From contig CAYMLL010000011.1 in NCBI GenBank assembly GCA_964390645.1, positions 1-57,863 on the forward strand: a stretch of 57,863 bases of DNA, read 5' to 3'. The position numbers and the translations under genes were made by a program. The notes beneath the pieces were generated by a model. The model ran no database searches. It saw only the letters and a program-made list of their open reading frames with translations, and had not been told where the DNA came from. The stretch comes from CAYMLL01 sp964390645. Its GTDB lineage: Bacteria > Planctomycetota > UBA8108. Below are positions 36,040 through 44,234 of this stretch, in pieces; position 1 is the first letter of the stretch, and the number at the start of each line of letters is the position of its first letter.

Positions 36040-39000
36040 TCTCTCGTCAGCGTCTCATCGATGTTGAGAATCATGCTCGCGACGATCGTCATCGCGGCGT
36101 GATCGATGGAATCGAGCGACTCGTCTCGCTTCGACTCGCCGGTAGAGATCAGCTTGATCGCTGCCTCCTCGTCCGAACGGTATCGCTCTCGGCTGTGAGA
36201 GTAAACGCCGTAGAAAACCGCCATCTCCGTCTCGCGGATCTCTCGTGACGTCGCGAGTCGGAATCCGTAAGCGATGCGATCCTTCCCTGTCGCCCCGCCG
36301 TCGCGGAGAATCCTCTTGGCGAAGCTCCGTGCAGCCTCGACGAACTGGACATCGTTCAAGGTCACGAGAGCCTGGAGCGGCGTGTTCGTACGCGATCGGC
36401 GAACGACACACTTCTCTCGCGTCGGCGCGTCGAAGATCTGCATGTTCGGTGGCGGGCAGGTCCGTCGCCAGTAGGTATAGACGCTCCGGCGGTAGAGCTT
36501 GTGGTCGTGGTCTTGCACGAAGAGAGGATCGCCGCCCTGCAAGATCTCGTTCCAGAGCTTCGGCGGCTGGTACGGCTTCACTCCCGGACCGCCCATCGTA
36601 TCGACGAGAAGCCCACCGACCGCGAGCGCGCTGTCGCGCAGAAACTCCGCCTGGAGCCGAAAACGCGAGCCGCGCGCCAAGCTTCGGTTCCGTGGATCGC
36701 GGGTGTACAGCTCGCGAGAGGCCGACGATGACTGGCGATAGGTCGCGGAGGTGACGATCGATCGGAGTGTACGCTTCACGTCCCAGCCGTGATCCCGAAA
36801 GTCTGCGGCGAGCCAGTCGAGGAGATCGGGATGACTCGGATACTCCCCTTGCGAGCCGAAGTCACCGGGCGTCGAGACGAGCCCGGCACCGAAGAGCATC
36901 TGCCAGTAGCGATTGACGGCGACCCTGGCGGTCAGCGGATTGTCCGATCGAAACAGCCACCTCGCGAGGCCGAGCCGATTGCGCGGCGCGTCCGGGGCCA
37001 GCTGTGGAAGGCTCACGGGCAAACCGGGCGTCACCGCATGATCCGTGCGATCGTCGTACTTGCCACGACGCAGGATGTAGGTCGTCCTCGGACGGCTCTG
37101 GTCGCCCATCACCATGACGGTCGTCAGCGGCCTGCGAAGCTCCTTCTCCTCCTCCTCGAGCTTTCGCTCGCGGGCGATCAACTTCGGGTACTCGTCGTCG
37201 ACGTGAGAGACGTAGTACGCAGTGAGCGCCTTCCACGGCTCAGCGCTGTCCGCCGAGTCGGCAGAGGGCTTCGCGAGAACGGACGCGACGGTGTCGCGAA
37301 GGAAGAGAGATCGAGCCTCGTCGCCGTCGAGAACACGTGGGAACACCCTCACCTCGTCGATCGTTCCGATCGGGCGAAAGCCCCCCGGACGACTGCCGAC
37401 TCTGAGCGGCTTGTCGGTGCGAATCGACGCCGCGAGGTTGTTCTGCTCGACGTGGAGCCCCCAGGACTTGCCGTCGACGAGGAGCCGAACACCGGACGCG
37501 CTCGACGATCCGTCATACGTGACACAGATGTGCTGCCACCGGTCCCAGTGAATCTCGGGGTCGGATCGAACACGGATCGCACTCGATTTCGTGTCGTGAA
37601 CGAGCTGAAAGTAGAGCCGCTGATTCGTAAGGTAGTAGAGTTCGTAGCCACGCAGAGTGTCCTCGTCTTCGACGCGCCCGATCAGGCTCCCTTGCGAATC
37701 CTTTCCCTTCGCGTCCTTTCGCGGGCGCAACCAGAGGCTCAGCGTAAACGGCTCATCTCGCTCGAAGGCGCCGGCGTCGCCCGCGTCGATGAACGTGTCT
37801 CCCCCGTCGACGAATCGCAGCCCACCGAAGCTCTTCGCGGGCTCCCACCGAGCCTTGCCCGCCACAAGAGATCCGCGTGACGATTTTCCTGAACTCTGCG
37901 CGCGATCCTCTGCAAACGACCCCTCCGTCTCGTCGAGCGGCAAGTGCAAGCTGACGTCACGAGGATCGAACTTGCCTGCCGGATCCGAGATCCTCTCGCC
38001 GATCTCCGCAACCCATCGTCTCAATGCCGGCTCGACCCGCTTCGGGCGAGCGTCGATCAGCGCCGTCACCTCGGCCCGCTTCGCGAGAACGCCGGGGAGC
38101 TTCCTGGCCCTTGTCTCGTCGGGAATTTCGACGAGCGGCGGAGCGTTCCGTGCGCCCGACTGTCGACCACGGTCGGCGCTGATATTGAAGAAGGCAAAGA
38201 AGCGGTAGTAGTCCTCCTGCGAGATCGGGTCGTACTTGTGGTCGTGACACTGCGCGCACTCGACCGTGAGGCCCAGCCACACCATCGAGGTCGTCTTGAC
38301 CCGATCGACGGCGTACTCGACGCGGTACTCCTCGTCGATCACCCCGCCTTCATCAGTCGTTCCGTTGTTACGGTTGAAGCCCGAAGCGACCTTCTGAGCC
38401 AGCGTCGCATCGTGAATCAAGTCTCCCGCGATCTGCTCGATCGAAAACTCGTCGAAGGGCTTGTTCGCGTTGTAGGCAGCGATCACTCCATCCCGCCACG
38501 CCCACATATCGCGGTTGCCGTCGGTGTGACAGACACTGGTGTCTCCGTAGCGTGCGAGATCGAGCCACATCACCGCCATACGCTCGCCATAGCGAGGAGA
38601 TGTGAGCAATCGATCGACGACTCTCTCGAACGCACGCGGCGAAGTATCGCCGAGAAACGCATCGACCTCTTCGAGAGTCGGCGGGAGACCGGTCAGGTCG
38701 AGAGTCACACGACGTATCAGAGTCGTCCGATCCGCCTCGAGCGAAGGGGCGAGCCCTCGACGATCGAGTGATGCGAGAACGAATCGATCGATCACGTTTC
38801 GCGGCCACGTCTTGTTCGCGTCGGCGGGAAGAGGATCGGCCTTCGGGGGAAGAAACGACCAGTGACGAGACCACTGCGCCCCCTGCTCGATCCAACGCGT
38901 CAGCGTCGCGATCTCCTCCGCCGTGAGCTCCTTGTTGGAATCCGGGGGCGGCATACGATCGGTCGCGTCCTCGCTCGTGATGCGCGCGACGAGCTCACTC

Positions 39001-39248
39001 TTCCGCGCCTCGCCAGGAACGATGGCGACCTTCTTCGCGACGTCCTCCTGATCCAATCGCAATTCGCTCTCTCGATTCTTCCGGTCAGGGCCGTGGCACT
39101 GAAAGCACCTGTCCGACAGGATCGGCCGGATGTCGCGATCGAATCGAAGGGCGGATTCGTCGGAGCCGAAGAACTCACGTGACACTCCGAGCCAGAGAAT
39201 CACGAGACACGCGGAAACGGACGGAATCGAGGCGGCCGTACGAAGCAT
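36036..39248 (-). CDS. PSCyt1-DUF1549-LamG-DUF1553 protein, first gene of the operon
   Basis: About 1070 residues, secreted (MLRTAASIPSVSACLVILWL as leader). PSCyt1 heme motif CFQCH at 48-52, DUF1549 (about 150-350) with a second heme motif in ECAQCHDHKYDP, a LamG/concanavalin-like domain (about 470-640, RGYELYYLTNQRLYFQLVHD) and DUF1553 (about 770-1040, CVVRRSRTNTPLQALVTLND). Same architecture as the protein at 8831-11995. I prefer ATG 39248, which has GAGGGA upstream and gives a compact leader, over ATG 39278. It heads a five-gene operon that runs to 27561, and is divergent from the next pair. Confidence 0.9.
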   Translation of the reverse strand: MLRTAASIPSVSACLVILWLGVSREFFGSDESALRFDRDIRPILSDRCFQCHGPDRKNRESELRLDQEDVAKKVAIVPGEARKSELVARITSEDATDRMPPPDSNKELTAEEIATLTRWIEQGAQWSRHWSFLPPKADPLPADANKTWPRNVIDRFVLASLDRRGLAPSLEADRTTLIRRVTLDLTGLPPTLEEVDAFLGDTSPRAFERVVDRLLTSPRYGERMAVMWLDLARYGDTSVCHTDGNRDMWAWRDGVIAAYNANKPFDEFSIEQIAGDLIHDATLAQKVASGFNRNNGTTDEGGVIDEEYRVEYAVDRVKTTSMVWLGLTVECAQCHDHKYDPISQEDYYRFFAFFNISADRGRQSGARNAPPLVEIPDETRARKLPGVLAKRAEVTALIDARPKRVEPALRRWVAEIGERISDPAGKFDPRDVSLHLPLDETEGSFAEDRAQSSGKSSRGSLVAGKARWEPAKSFGGLRFVDGGDTFIDAGDAGAFERDEPFTLSLWLRPRKDAKGKDSQGSLIGRVEDEDTLRGYELYYLTNQRLYFQLVHDTKSSAIRVRSDPEIHWDRWQHICVTYDGSSSASGVRLLVDGKSWGLHVEQNNLAASIRTDKPLRVGSRPGGFRPIGTIDEVRVFPRVLDGDEARSLFLRDTVASVLAKPSADSADSAEPWKALTAYYVSHVDDEYPKLIARERKLEEEEKELRRPLTTVMVMGDQSRPRTTYILRRGKYDDRTDHAVTPGLPVSLPQLAPDAPRNRLGLARWLFRSDNPLTARVAVNRYWQMLFGAGLVSTPGDFGSQGEYPSHPDLLDWLAADFRDHGWDVKRTLRSIVTSATYRQSSSASRELYTRDPRNRSLARGSRFRLQAEFLRDSALAVGGLLVDTMGGPGVKPYQPPKLWNEILQGGDPLFVQDHDHKLYRRSVYTYWRRTCPPPNMQIFDAPTREKCVVRRSRTNTPLQALVTLNDVQFVEAARSFAKRILRDGGATGKDRIAYGFRLATSREIRETEMAVFYGVYSHSRERYRSDEEAAIKLISTGESKRDESLDSIDHAAMTIVASMILNIDETLTRE

Positions 39249-39278
39249 CGACCATTCCCTCGGGGTTCTTCGGATCAT

Positions 39279-39476
39279 CCCGAGATTTTCGGCGATCGGG
39301 GCAACGGGATCAATACGCTCGATCCCACGTCTGTCCGTTGAATCGCGAGAAGCGGGTCGTGCTTGCGCTCCTTGACCGTGACTATCTCGACGGGTTGAAA
39401 TGGGCGCTCGAAAGATCCGTTTCCTTTTTGAGGACGTTGACCGATACGGATCGACTCGCAGCCCGTCATCACACGC
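39279..39476. other. Divergent promoter region between two PSCyt gene clusters
   Basis: 198 bp separate the five-gene operon (left) from the DUF1549-DUF1553/DUF1501 pair (right). A weak sigma-70-like pair, TTGACC (39372-39377) and TGAAAT (39396-39401, 18 bp spacing), points to the right. No palindrome, sigma-54 or CRP/FNR-type site was seen here. Confidence 0.35.
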
Positions 39477-42182
39477 ATGCCTTCAAGCCGACTCGGCCTT
39501 CTGGCCATCTCAGTTGTCAGTGCTTCCGTGACGCCGACGTCGAACCGCGCAGAAGCGTCGGAGCGAGCGAACGAGAGCTGGTGGTCGCTACAACCGCTCA
39601 ACGAATCGATCGGCGTGCCTCAGGTATCAGGTTCCGAGGCACAACGATGGGCTCGCAACGAGATCGACTCGTTCGTTCGACGTCGCCTCTCCGAGCGAGG
39701 ACTCGAACCGTCCCCCGCTGCCGAACCGCGCACGCTCGTGCGACGGTTGTTCGTCGATCTGCTCGGCCTACCACCCGACCCGGAGCAAGTTCGAGCCTTC
39801 GAGAAGGAGCCGTCCCGCGCGGCCTACGAGGAGCTCGTCGACGATTTGCTCACGTCGCCCCACCACGGTGAGCGCTGGGCGCGTCACTGGCTCGATGTCG
39901 TTCGCTACGGCGAGAGCGATGGCTTCGAGCGCAATCGACTGCGCGGGAACGCCTGGCACTATCGCGACTGGGTGATCCGTGCGCTGAATCGCGACATGCC
40001 CTACGACGAGTTCGTGCGCAAACAGATCTCGGGCGACCTCACGCATCCGGGGGCAGGGGGAACCGCCGCGGTCGGCTTTCTCGTCGCGGGTGTCCACAAC
40101 ACCGTCGTCGGATCGAGTCAGGAAATGAAGCTGCTTGCGCGCCAGGACGAGCTCGAGGAGATCGCCGGCGCGATCGGTCAGACCTTCCTCGGTCTCACCG
40201 TCAACTGCGCGCGTTGTCACGACCACAAGTACGATCCGATTCCGACGAAGGACTACTACCGACTCATCTCCGCGATCGATGGCGTGCGCCATGGAAATCG
40301 TGAGGTCCTGGTCGAGGATCGTGCGAAGGAGATCGCCGAGCTGGACGCTCGGATTTCGGACCTGGGCGATTCGTTGGCGACTCTGGACCGGGCCGCGGTG
40401 GACTCGATCCGGGCGAAGAGAGAGTCGGAGCCCGAGCCGACGCAACAGGCCCTTCCCGAAGCCCTGGCCGTCTGGGCCTTCGATCGAGACTACCGCGATG
40501 CGAAGGGCTCGATCGAGAGCTCGCCCTCGGGACGTCCGCGTCTTGAAAACGGCGCCCTGGTACTCGATGGAAAGTCATTCGTGAAGTCCGTCCCGCTGAA
40601 ACAGGACCTCGGCGAGAAGACGCTGGTCGCGACGGTGGTCCTCGACAATCTCGGTCAACGCGGCGGCGGGGTCATCACCGTCGCGGGGAAGGACGGATTC
40701 GACTCGATCGTTTTCGGCGAGCGAGATCCGAAGCGCTGGATGGCAGGAAGCGAAGGGTTCCGGCGAACGAAGCCGTTCGGTGGCGCCGAGGAGACGGTCG
40801 CGGACAAGGAGCCCGTCCAGATCGCCATCACGTACGCGAAGGATGGCACGATCACCGGCTATCGCAACGGACAGCCCCACGGCAAGCCCTACAAGACCGG
40901 CCTGCGCCAGTTCAAAGCGGGAGACGCACACGTCATCTTCGGACTTCGCCACGAGCCTGCGGGCGGGAACCAGTTCCTCACGGGCAAGGTGCTCGAATCC
41001 CGCCTCTTCGATCGCGCCTTGCTGCCGGACGAAGTCGCCGCCCTCGCCGGGGTCGAGAGCGACTTCGTATCGGAGGCCGACCTTCTCGCATCCCTGAAAC
41101 CCGAGGAGAAGGAACGCCGTGCGAATCTACAGGAGGAGATCAGGACGAGCCGAGATCGCCGACAGAAGATCGCGTCGGGTCAGAAGCGAAAGATCTACAC
41201 GGTGTCTCCTGGCGCACCTGGCGTGATGCGCGTCCATGTTCGCGGAAGCGTGAAGGACTACGGTGAAGAGGTCACACCTGGCGGAATCCAGGCAGTCCCC
41301 GGAGTCAACGCCGAGTTCTCCTTGGCGAAGAACGCGCCGGATCGAGAGCGTCGAATCAAGCTTGCCGAGTGGATCGGCTCGCCGAACAATCCGCTCCTCG
41401 CACGCGTCATGGTCAATCGCGTCTGGCACTATCACTTCGGTCGGGGCCTGGTGAAGACGCCGAGCGATCTCGGCTGGAACGGCGGGCAGCCGAGTCATCC
41501 CGAGTTGCTCGATTGGCTCTCCGTGAAGTTTCGCGACAGCGGCTTCCGACTGAAGGCTCTCCACCGCATGATCGTGCTCTCGGCGACCTATCGCCAATCG
41601 TCCCGCAAAGACGCAGCGGCCTTCGCGAAAGACGCTCACAACCGTTGGCTGTGGCGCCACTCACCTCGCCGTGTCGAAGCCGAGGTCCTGCGCGACTCGA
41701 TTCTCAGCGTCGCTGGCGTACTCGATCGAAGAGCAGGCGGTCCGGGCTTCAAGGACTTCACGGTCAAAGAGTCAGGCACGGCGTTCTACTTCCCGATCGA
41801 TCGCGAAGACGCTGCCTTCAACCGGCGCACGGTGTACCGCTTCAATCCGCGTGGTGAGCGCAGCGCCGTGCTCGACACATTCGATTGCCCGGATCCGGCA
41901 GCTGCGGCACCCACGCGCGGCGTCACGACGACACCCCTGCAAGCTCTCAGCCTGATGAACAACCCGTTCGTTCTTCGCATGGCCGGCCACTTCGCCAAAC
42001 GACTCCAAGCGGAGGCAGGCAACGAGCTGGAGGCGCAGATCCGACGCGCCTGGGAGCTGGCTTTCTTCCGCCTTCCGGACGCCGAAGAGGAACGAGCCTC
42101 TCGCAAACTCGCGGAGGCACACGGGTTCGAGTCCCTCTGCCGCGCTCTGTGGAACAGTAACGAATGGGTCTATGTCGAGTAA
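39477..42182 (+). CDS. DUF1549-LamG-DUF1553 protein lacking the N-terminal heme domain
   Basis: 901 residues, secreted leader (LGLLAISVVSASVTPTS). It starts directly with DUF1549 (about 50-260: WARNEIDSFVRRRLSERGLE, GERWARHWLDVVRYGESDGF) with one heme motif in NCARCHDHKYDPIPTKDYYR. A LamG-like region (about 320-520) and DUF1553 (about 600-890; ARVMVNRVWHYHFGRGLVKT, RGVTTTPLQALSLMNNPFVL) follow. The other three DUF1549/DUF1553 proteins of the window carry a PSCyt1 CxxCH before DUF1549; this one does not. It overlaps the DUF1501 gene by 11 nt. Confidence 0.9.
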   Translation: MPSSRLGLLAISVVSASVTPTSNRAEASERANESWWSLQPLNESIGVPQVSGSEAQRWARNEIDSFVRRRLSERGLEPSPAAEPRTLVRRLFVDLLGLPPDPEQVRAFEKEPSRAAYEELVDDLLTSPHHGERWARHWLDVVRYGESDGFERNRLRGNAWHYRDWVIRALNRDMPYDEFVRKQISGDLTHPGAGGTAAVGFLVAGVHNTVVGSSQEMKLLARQDELEEIAGAIGQTFLGLTVNCARCHDHKYDPIPTKDYYRLISAIDGVRHGNREVLVEDRAKEIAELDARISDLGDSLATLDRAAVDSIRAKRESEPEPTQQALPEALAVWAFDRDYRDAKGSIESSPSGRPRLENGALVLDGKSFVKSVPLKQDLGEKTLVATVVLDNLGQRGGGVITVAGKDGFDSIVFGERDPKRWMAGSEGFRRTKPFGGAEETVADKEPVQIAITYAKDGTITGYRNGQPHGKPYKTGLRQFKAGDAHVIFGLRHEPAGGNQFLTGKVLESRLFDRALLPDEVAALAGVESDFVSEADLLASLKPEEKERRANLQEEIRTSRDRRQKIASGQKRKIYTVSPGAPGVMRVHVRGSVKDYGEEVTPGGIQAVPGVNAEFSLAKNAPDRERRIKLAEWIGSPNNPLLARVMVNRVWHYHFGRGLVKTPSDLGWNGGQPSHPELLDWLSVKFRDSGFRLKALHRMIVLSATYRQSSRKDAAAFAKDAHNRWLWRHSPRRVEAEVLRDSILSVAGVLDRRAGGPGFKDFTVKESGTAFYFPIDREDAAFNRRTVYRFNPRGERSAVLDTFDCPDPAAAAPTRGVTTTPLQALSLMNNPFVLRMAGHFAKRLQAEAGNELEAQIRRAWELAFFRLPDAEEERASRKLAEAHGFESLCRALWNSNEWVYVE

Positions 42183-43599
42183 GCGATCCCCCATGCCCAC
42201 GAACCCACCAAGCTCCTTGATCGATCGCCGTCGGTTTCTCGACTGGGGCGCCCAGGGCGTTGGCGCGACCGCGGCACTGAGTCTCCTTCAAGGATCTCTT
42301 CCGGGTCAAACCCTCCCGCAGTTCGCGCCGCACGCTCGACGTGTCGTGCAGATTTCGCTGCCCGGAGGATTGAGTCACCTCGACTCGTTCGACCCCAAGC
42401 CCGAGCTCGAGAAGCTCCACGGCAAGAAGTTCTCCTCCGAGGAGAAACCCGACATCTTCTTCGGGAAGGTCGGGCTCTTTCGAAAAGCCGACTGGGGCTT
42501 CAAGCCGCGTGGACGGAGCGGAATCGAAGTCTCCGATCTCTTTCCCCATCTCGCCTCGATCGCCGACGAGCTGACAGTCATCCGGTCGCTCGTCACGAAT
42601 TCAGCGAATCACACTCCGGCGTGCTTCTTCGTCAACACGGGTTTCGAGTTCAACGGCTATCCCTCGCTCGGGAGCTGGGTGTCCTACGGGCTCGGAAACG
42701 AATCGGACGACTTGCCGACCTACGTCGTGCTCCCCGACAGATCAGGCCGCCCTTCCGGAGGAGCCGCGAACTGGTCGAGCGCGTTCTTGCCGGCGCTTCA
42801 CCAAGGCGTCGAGTTTCGCCATGGCGACAAGCCGGTTCGGGATCTCCATCCACCAGCCGACGTTTCGAGAAGCGCCGACGCCGGTGTTCGCGAGTTTCTT
42901 CGCGAAGTCAACACGAAGCACCACGCTCGCGTGGGTGGCGACGACCTCCTCACCGATCGCATGCGTAGCTACGAACTCGCGGCGCGCATGCAGCTCGCGG
43001 TTCCCGAGGTCTCGAAGCTCGAAAACGAGCCCGAGTCGGTAACGGACGCTTACGGACTCCACGAAAAATCGACGGAGGAGTTCGCCCGACGCTGCATTCT
43101 CGCACGACGACTCTTGGAGCAAGGCGTTCGCTTCGTGCAAATCTACGCCGGGAGCCTCATCCACTGGGATGCCCACGGCGACCTCGTGAAGAACCACGGC
43201 AACAACGCCCGTGCGATCGACAAACCGGTCGCCGCACTCGTGCGCGATCTGAAACAACGCGGTATGCTCGACGACACACTCGTCCTGTTCACGACCGAGT
43301 TCGGCCGCACTCCCTTCAGCCAGGCCGACGCCGGCAAGGTCGGCTCCGGACGCGATCACAACCGCTACGGCTTCTCCTCCTGGATGGCCGGCGCCGGACT
43401 CAAACCAGGATTCACCTACGGTCGCACCGACGAGATCGGTTGGAAGGTCGCCAAGAACCCCGTGACCTGGCACGACTTTCACGCCACCGTGCTGCACTTG
43501 CTCGGCCTCGATCACGAACGCCTGACCTTCTATCACAACGGCATCCAGCGCCGACTGACAAACGTTCACGGCAGAGCTCTCCACGAGCTGATCGCCTGA
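42172..43599 (+). CDS. DUF1501 family Tat-exported protein
   Basis: 475 residues. Tat signal NPPSSLIDRRRFLDWGAQG, then family blocks ARRVVQISLPGGLSHLDSFD, SLVTNSANHTPACFFVNTGF, FTTEFGRTPFSQ, GSGRDHNRYGFSSWMAGAG and TWHDFHATVLHLLGLDHERL. It belongs to the TEFGRT/GRDHN variant and is clearly different from the two RDHH proteins. The ATG lies within the last codons of the DUF1549/DUF1553 gene (11-nt overlap), so it is coupled to it. Confidence 0.92.
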   Translation: MSSKRSPMPTNPPSSLIDRRRFLDWGAQGVGATAALSLLQGSLPGQTLPQFAPHARRVVQISLPGGLSHLDSFDPKPELEKLHGKKFSSEEKPDIFFGKVGLFRKADWGFKPRGRSGIEVSDLFPHLASIADELTVIRSLVTNSANHTPACFFVNTGFEFNGYPSLGSWVSYGLGNESDDLPTYVVLPDRSGRPSGGAANWSSAFLPALHQGVEFRHGDKPVRDLHPPADVSRSADAGVREFLREVNTKHHARVGGDDLLTDRMRSYELAARMQLAVPEVSKLENEPESVTDAYGLHEKSTEEFARRCILARRLLEQGVRFVQIYAGSLIHWDAHGDLVKNHGNNARAIDKPVAALVRDLKQRGMLDDTLVLFTTEFGRTPFSQADAGKVGSGRDHNRYGFSSWMAGAGLKPGFTYGRTDEIGWKVAKNPVTWHDFHATVLHLLGLDHERLTFYHNGIQRRLTNVHGRALHELIA

Positions 43600-43730
43600 G
43601 TCCCGGAGCGCATGCCGGGCTATCCCGTCGTGTCCAGGAACCCCGACGAATCGTGAACCTGCCGCCCACTCGTGATCGCAGGACGACGGTCGAGCCCGAT
43701 ACCATCCGACCGCATGAAGACGATCCCCCG

Positions 43731-43866
43731 TTGCAGCTCCTGGTTGTGACCCTCGCGGGCTGGCTGAACCATCGCCGACAGAAGCACATCGACTACCTGC
43801 TCGAAGAGAATCGCCCTCTCCGTTCTCAGCTCGAGGGCGAGCGACCCTGCCTGACCGCCGACCCAT
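43731..43866 (+). pseudogene. Integrase/transposase N-terminal remnant
   Basis: The plus strand encodes LQLLVVTLAGWLNHRRQKHI, then DYLLEENRPLRSQLEGERPC and LTAD. The LAGWLN....(V/H)IDYL.EENR.LR.QL.G.R..LT pattern is the N-terminus of rve-type integrase/transposases that are common in Planctomycetes. Only about 45 residues remain; the helix-turn-helix and DDE core are gone, and after 43870 the sequence becomes unrelated and meets repeat R2. Confidence 0.75.
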
Positions 43867-43904
43867 CGGAACGAGCGTGGACAGAGTGCCTGACGCGACG
43901 AATC

Positions 43905-43989
43905 GTCGGGGACTTCCACCGCGTCGGCGGCCGGCGAAGTCCCCCTACCGCCGGGGTCTGGACGCCGGTCGAATCGATGCGCGATACGG
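43905..43989 (+). repeat. Dispersed repeat R2, copy 1
   Basis: About 85 bp similar to 53254-53337 in the same orientation; the best-conserved block is GGGTCTGGACGCCGGTCGAA followed by TCGATGC. Copy 1 lies behind a transposase N-terminal relic, and copy 2 lies next to a transposase C-terminal relic, so R2 may be the edge of the same decayed element. Confidence 0.65.
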
Positions 43990-44234
43990 AATCGCTCCTA
44001 CCGCAGCCCGCACCCTCGCGGCAGAAGCACGCGGGCGGCGGCCGGGGCCGAGGGGCAGGAGACAACAGCGCTCAACGACCGCCGGATAATGACTCCCGCT
44101 CCGGTCTCGGCGGCGAATTTCCGTCGGAAAAGTCCCGGGTGTCGTGATCGACAGCTCGGCGATTCGTCACTGAAAACGCGCGAGCAGCAAGCCGGCACGC
44201 GTCGGCGAGGACTCGTGAACGAGAGGCTGCCGTC

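Larger units (their letters stand above)
43600..44234. other. Intergenic region with mobile-element relics
   Basis: 635 bp without an intact gene. It holds the N-terminal remnant of an integrase-type transposase (43731-43866) and one copy of repeat R2 (43905-43989). The remainder shows no structure I can name. Confidence 0.6.
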
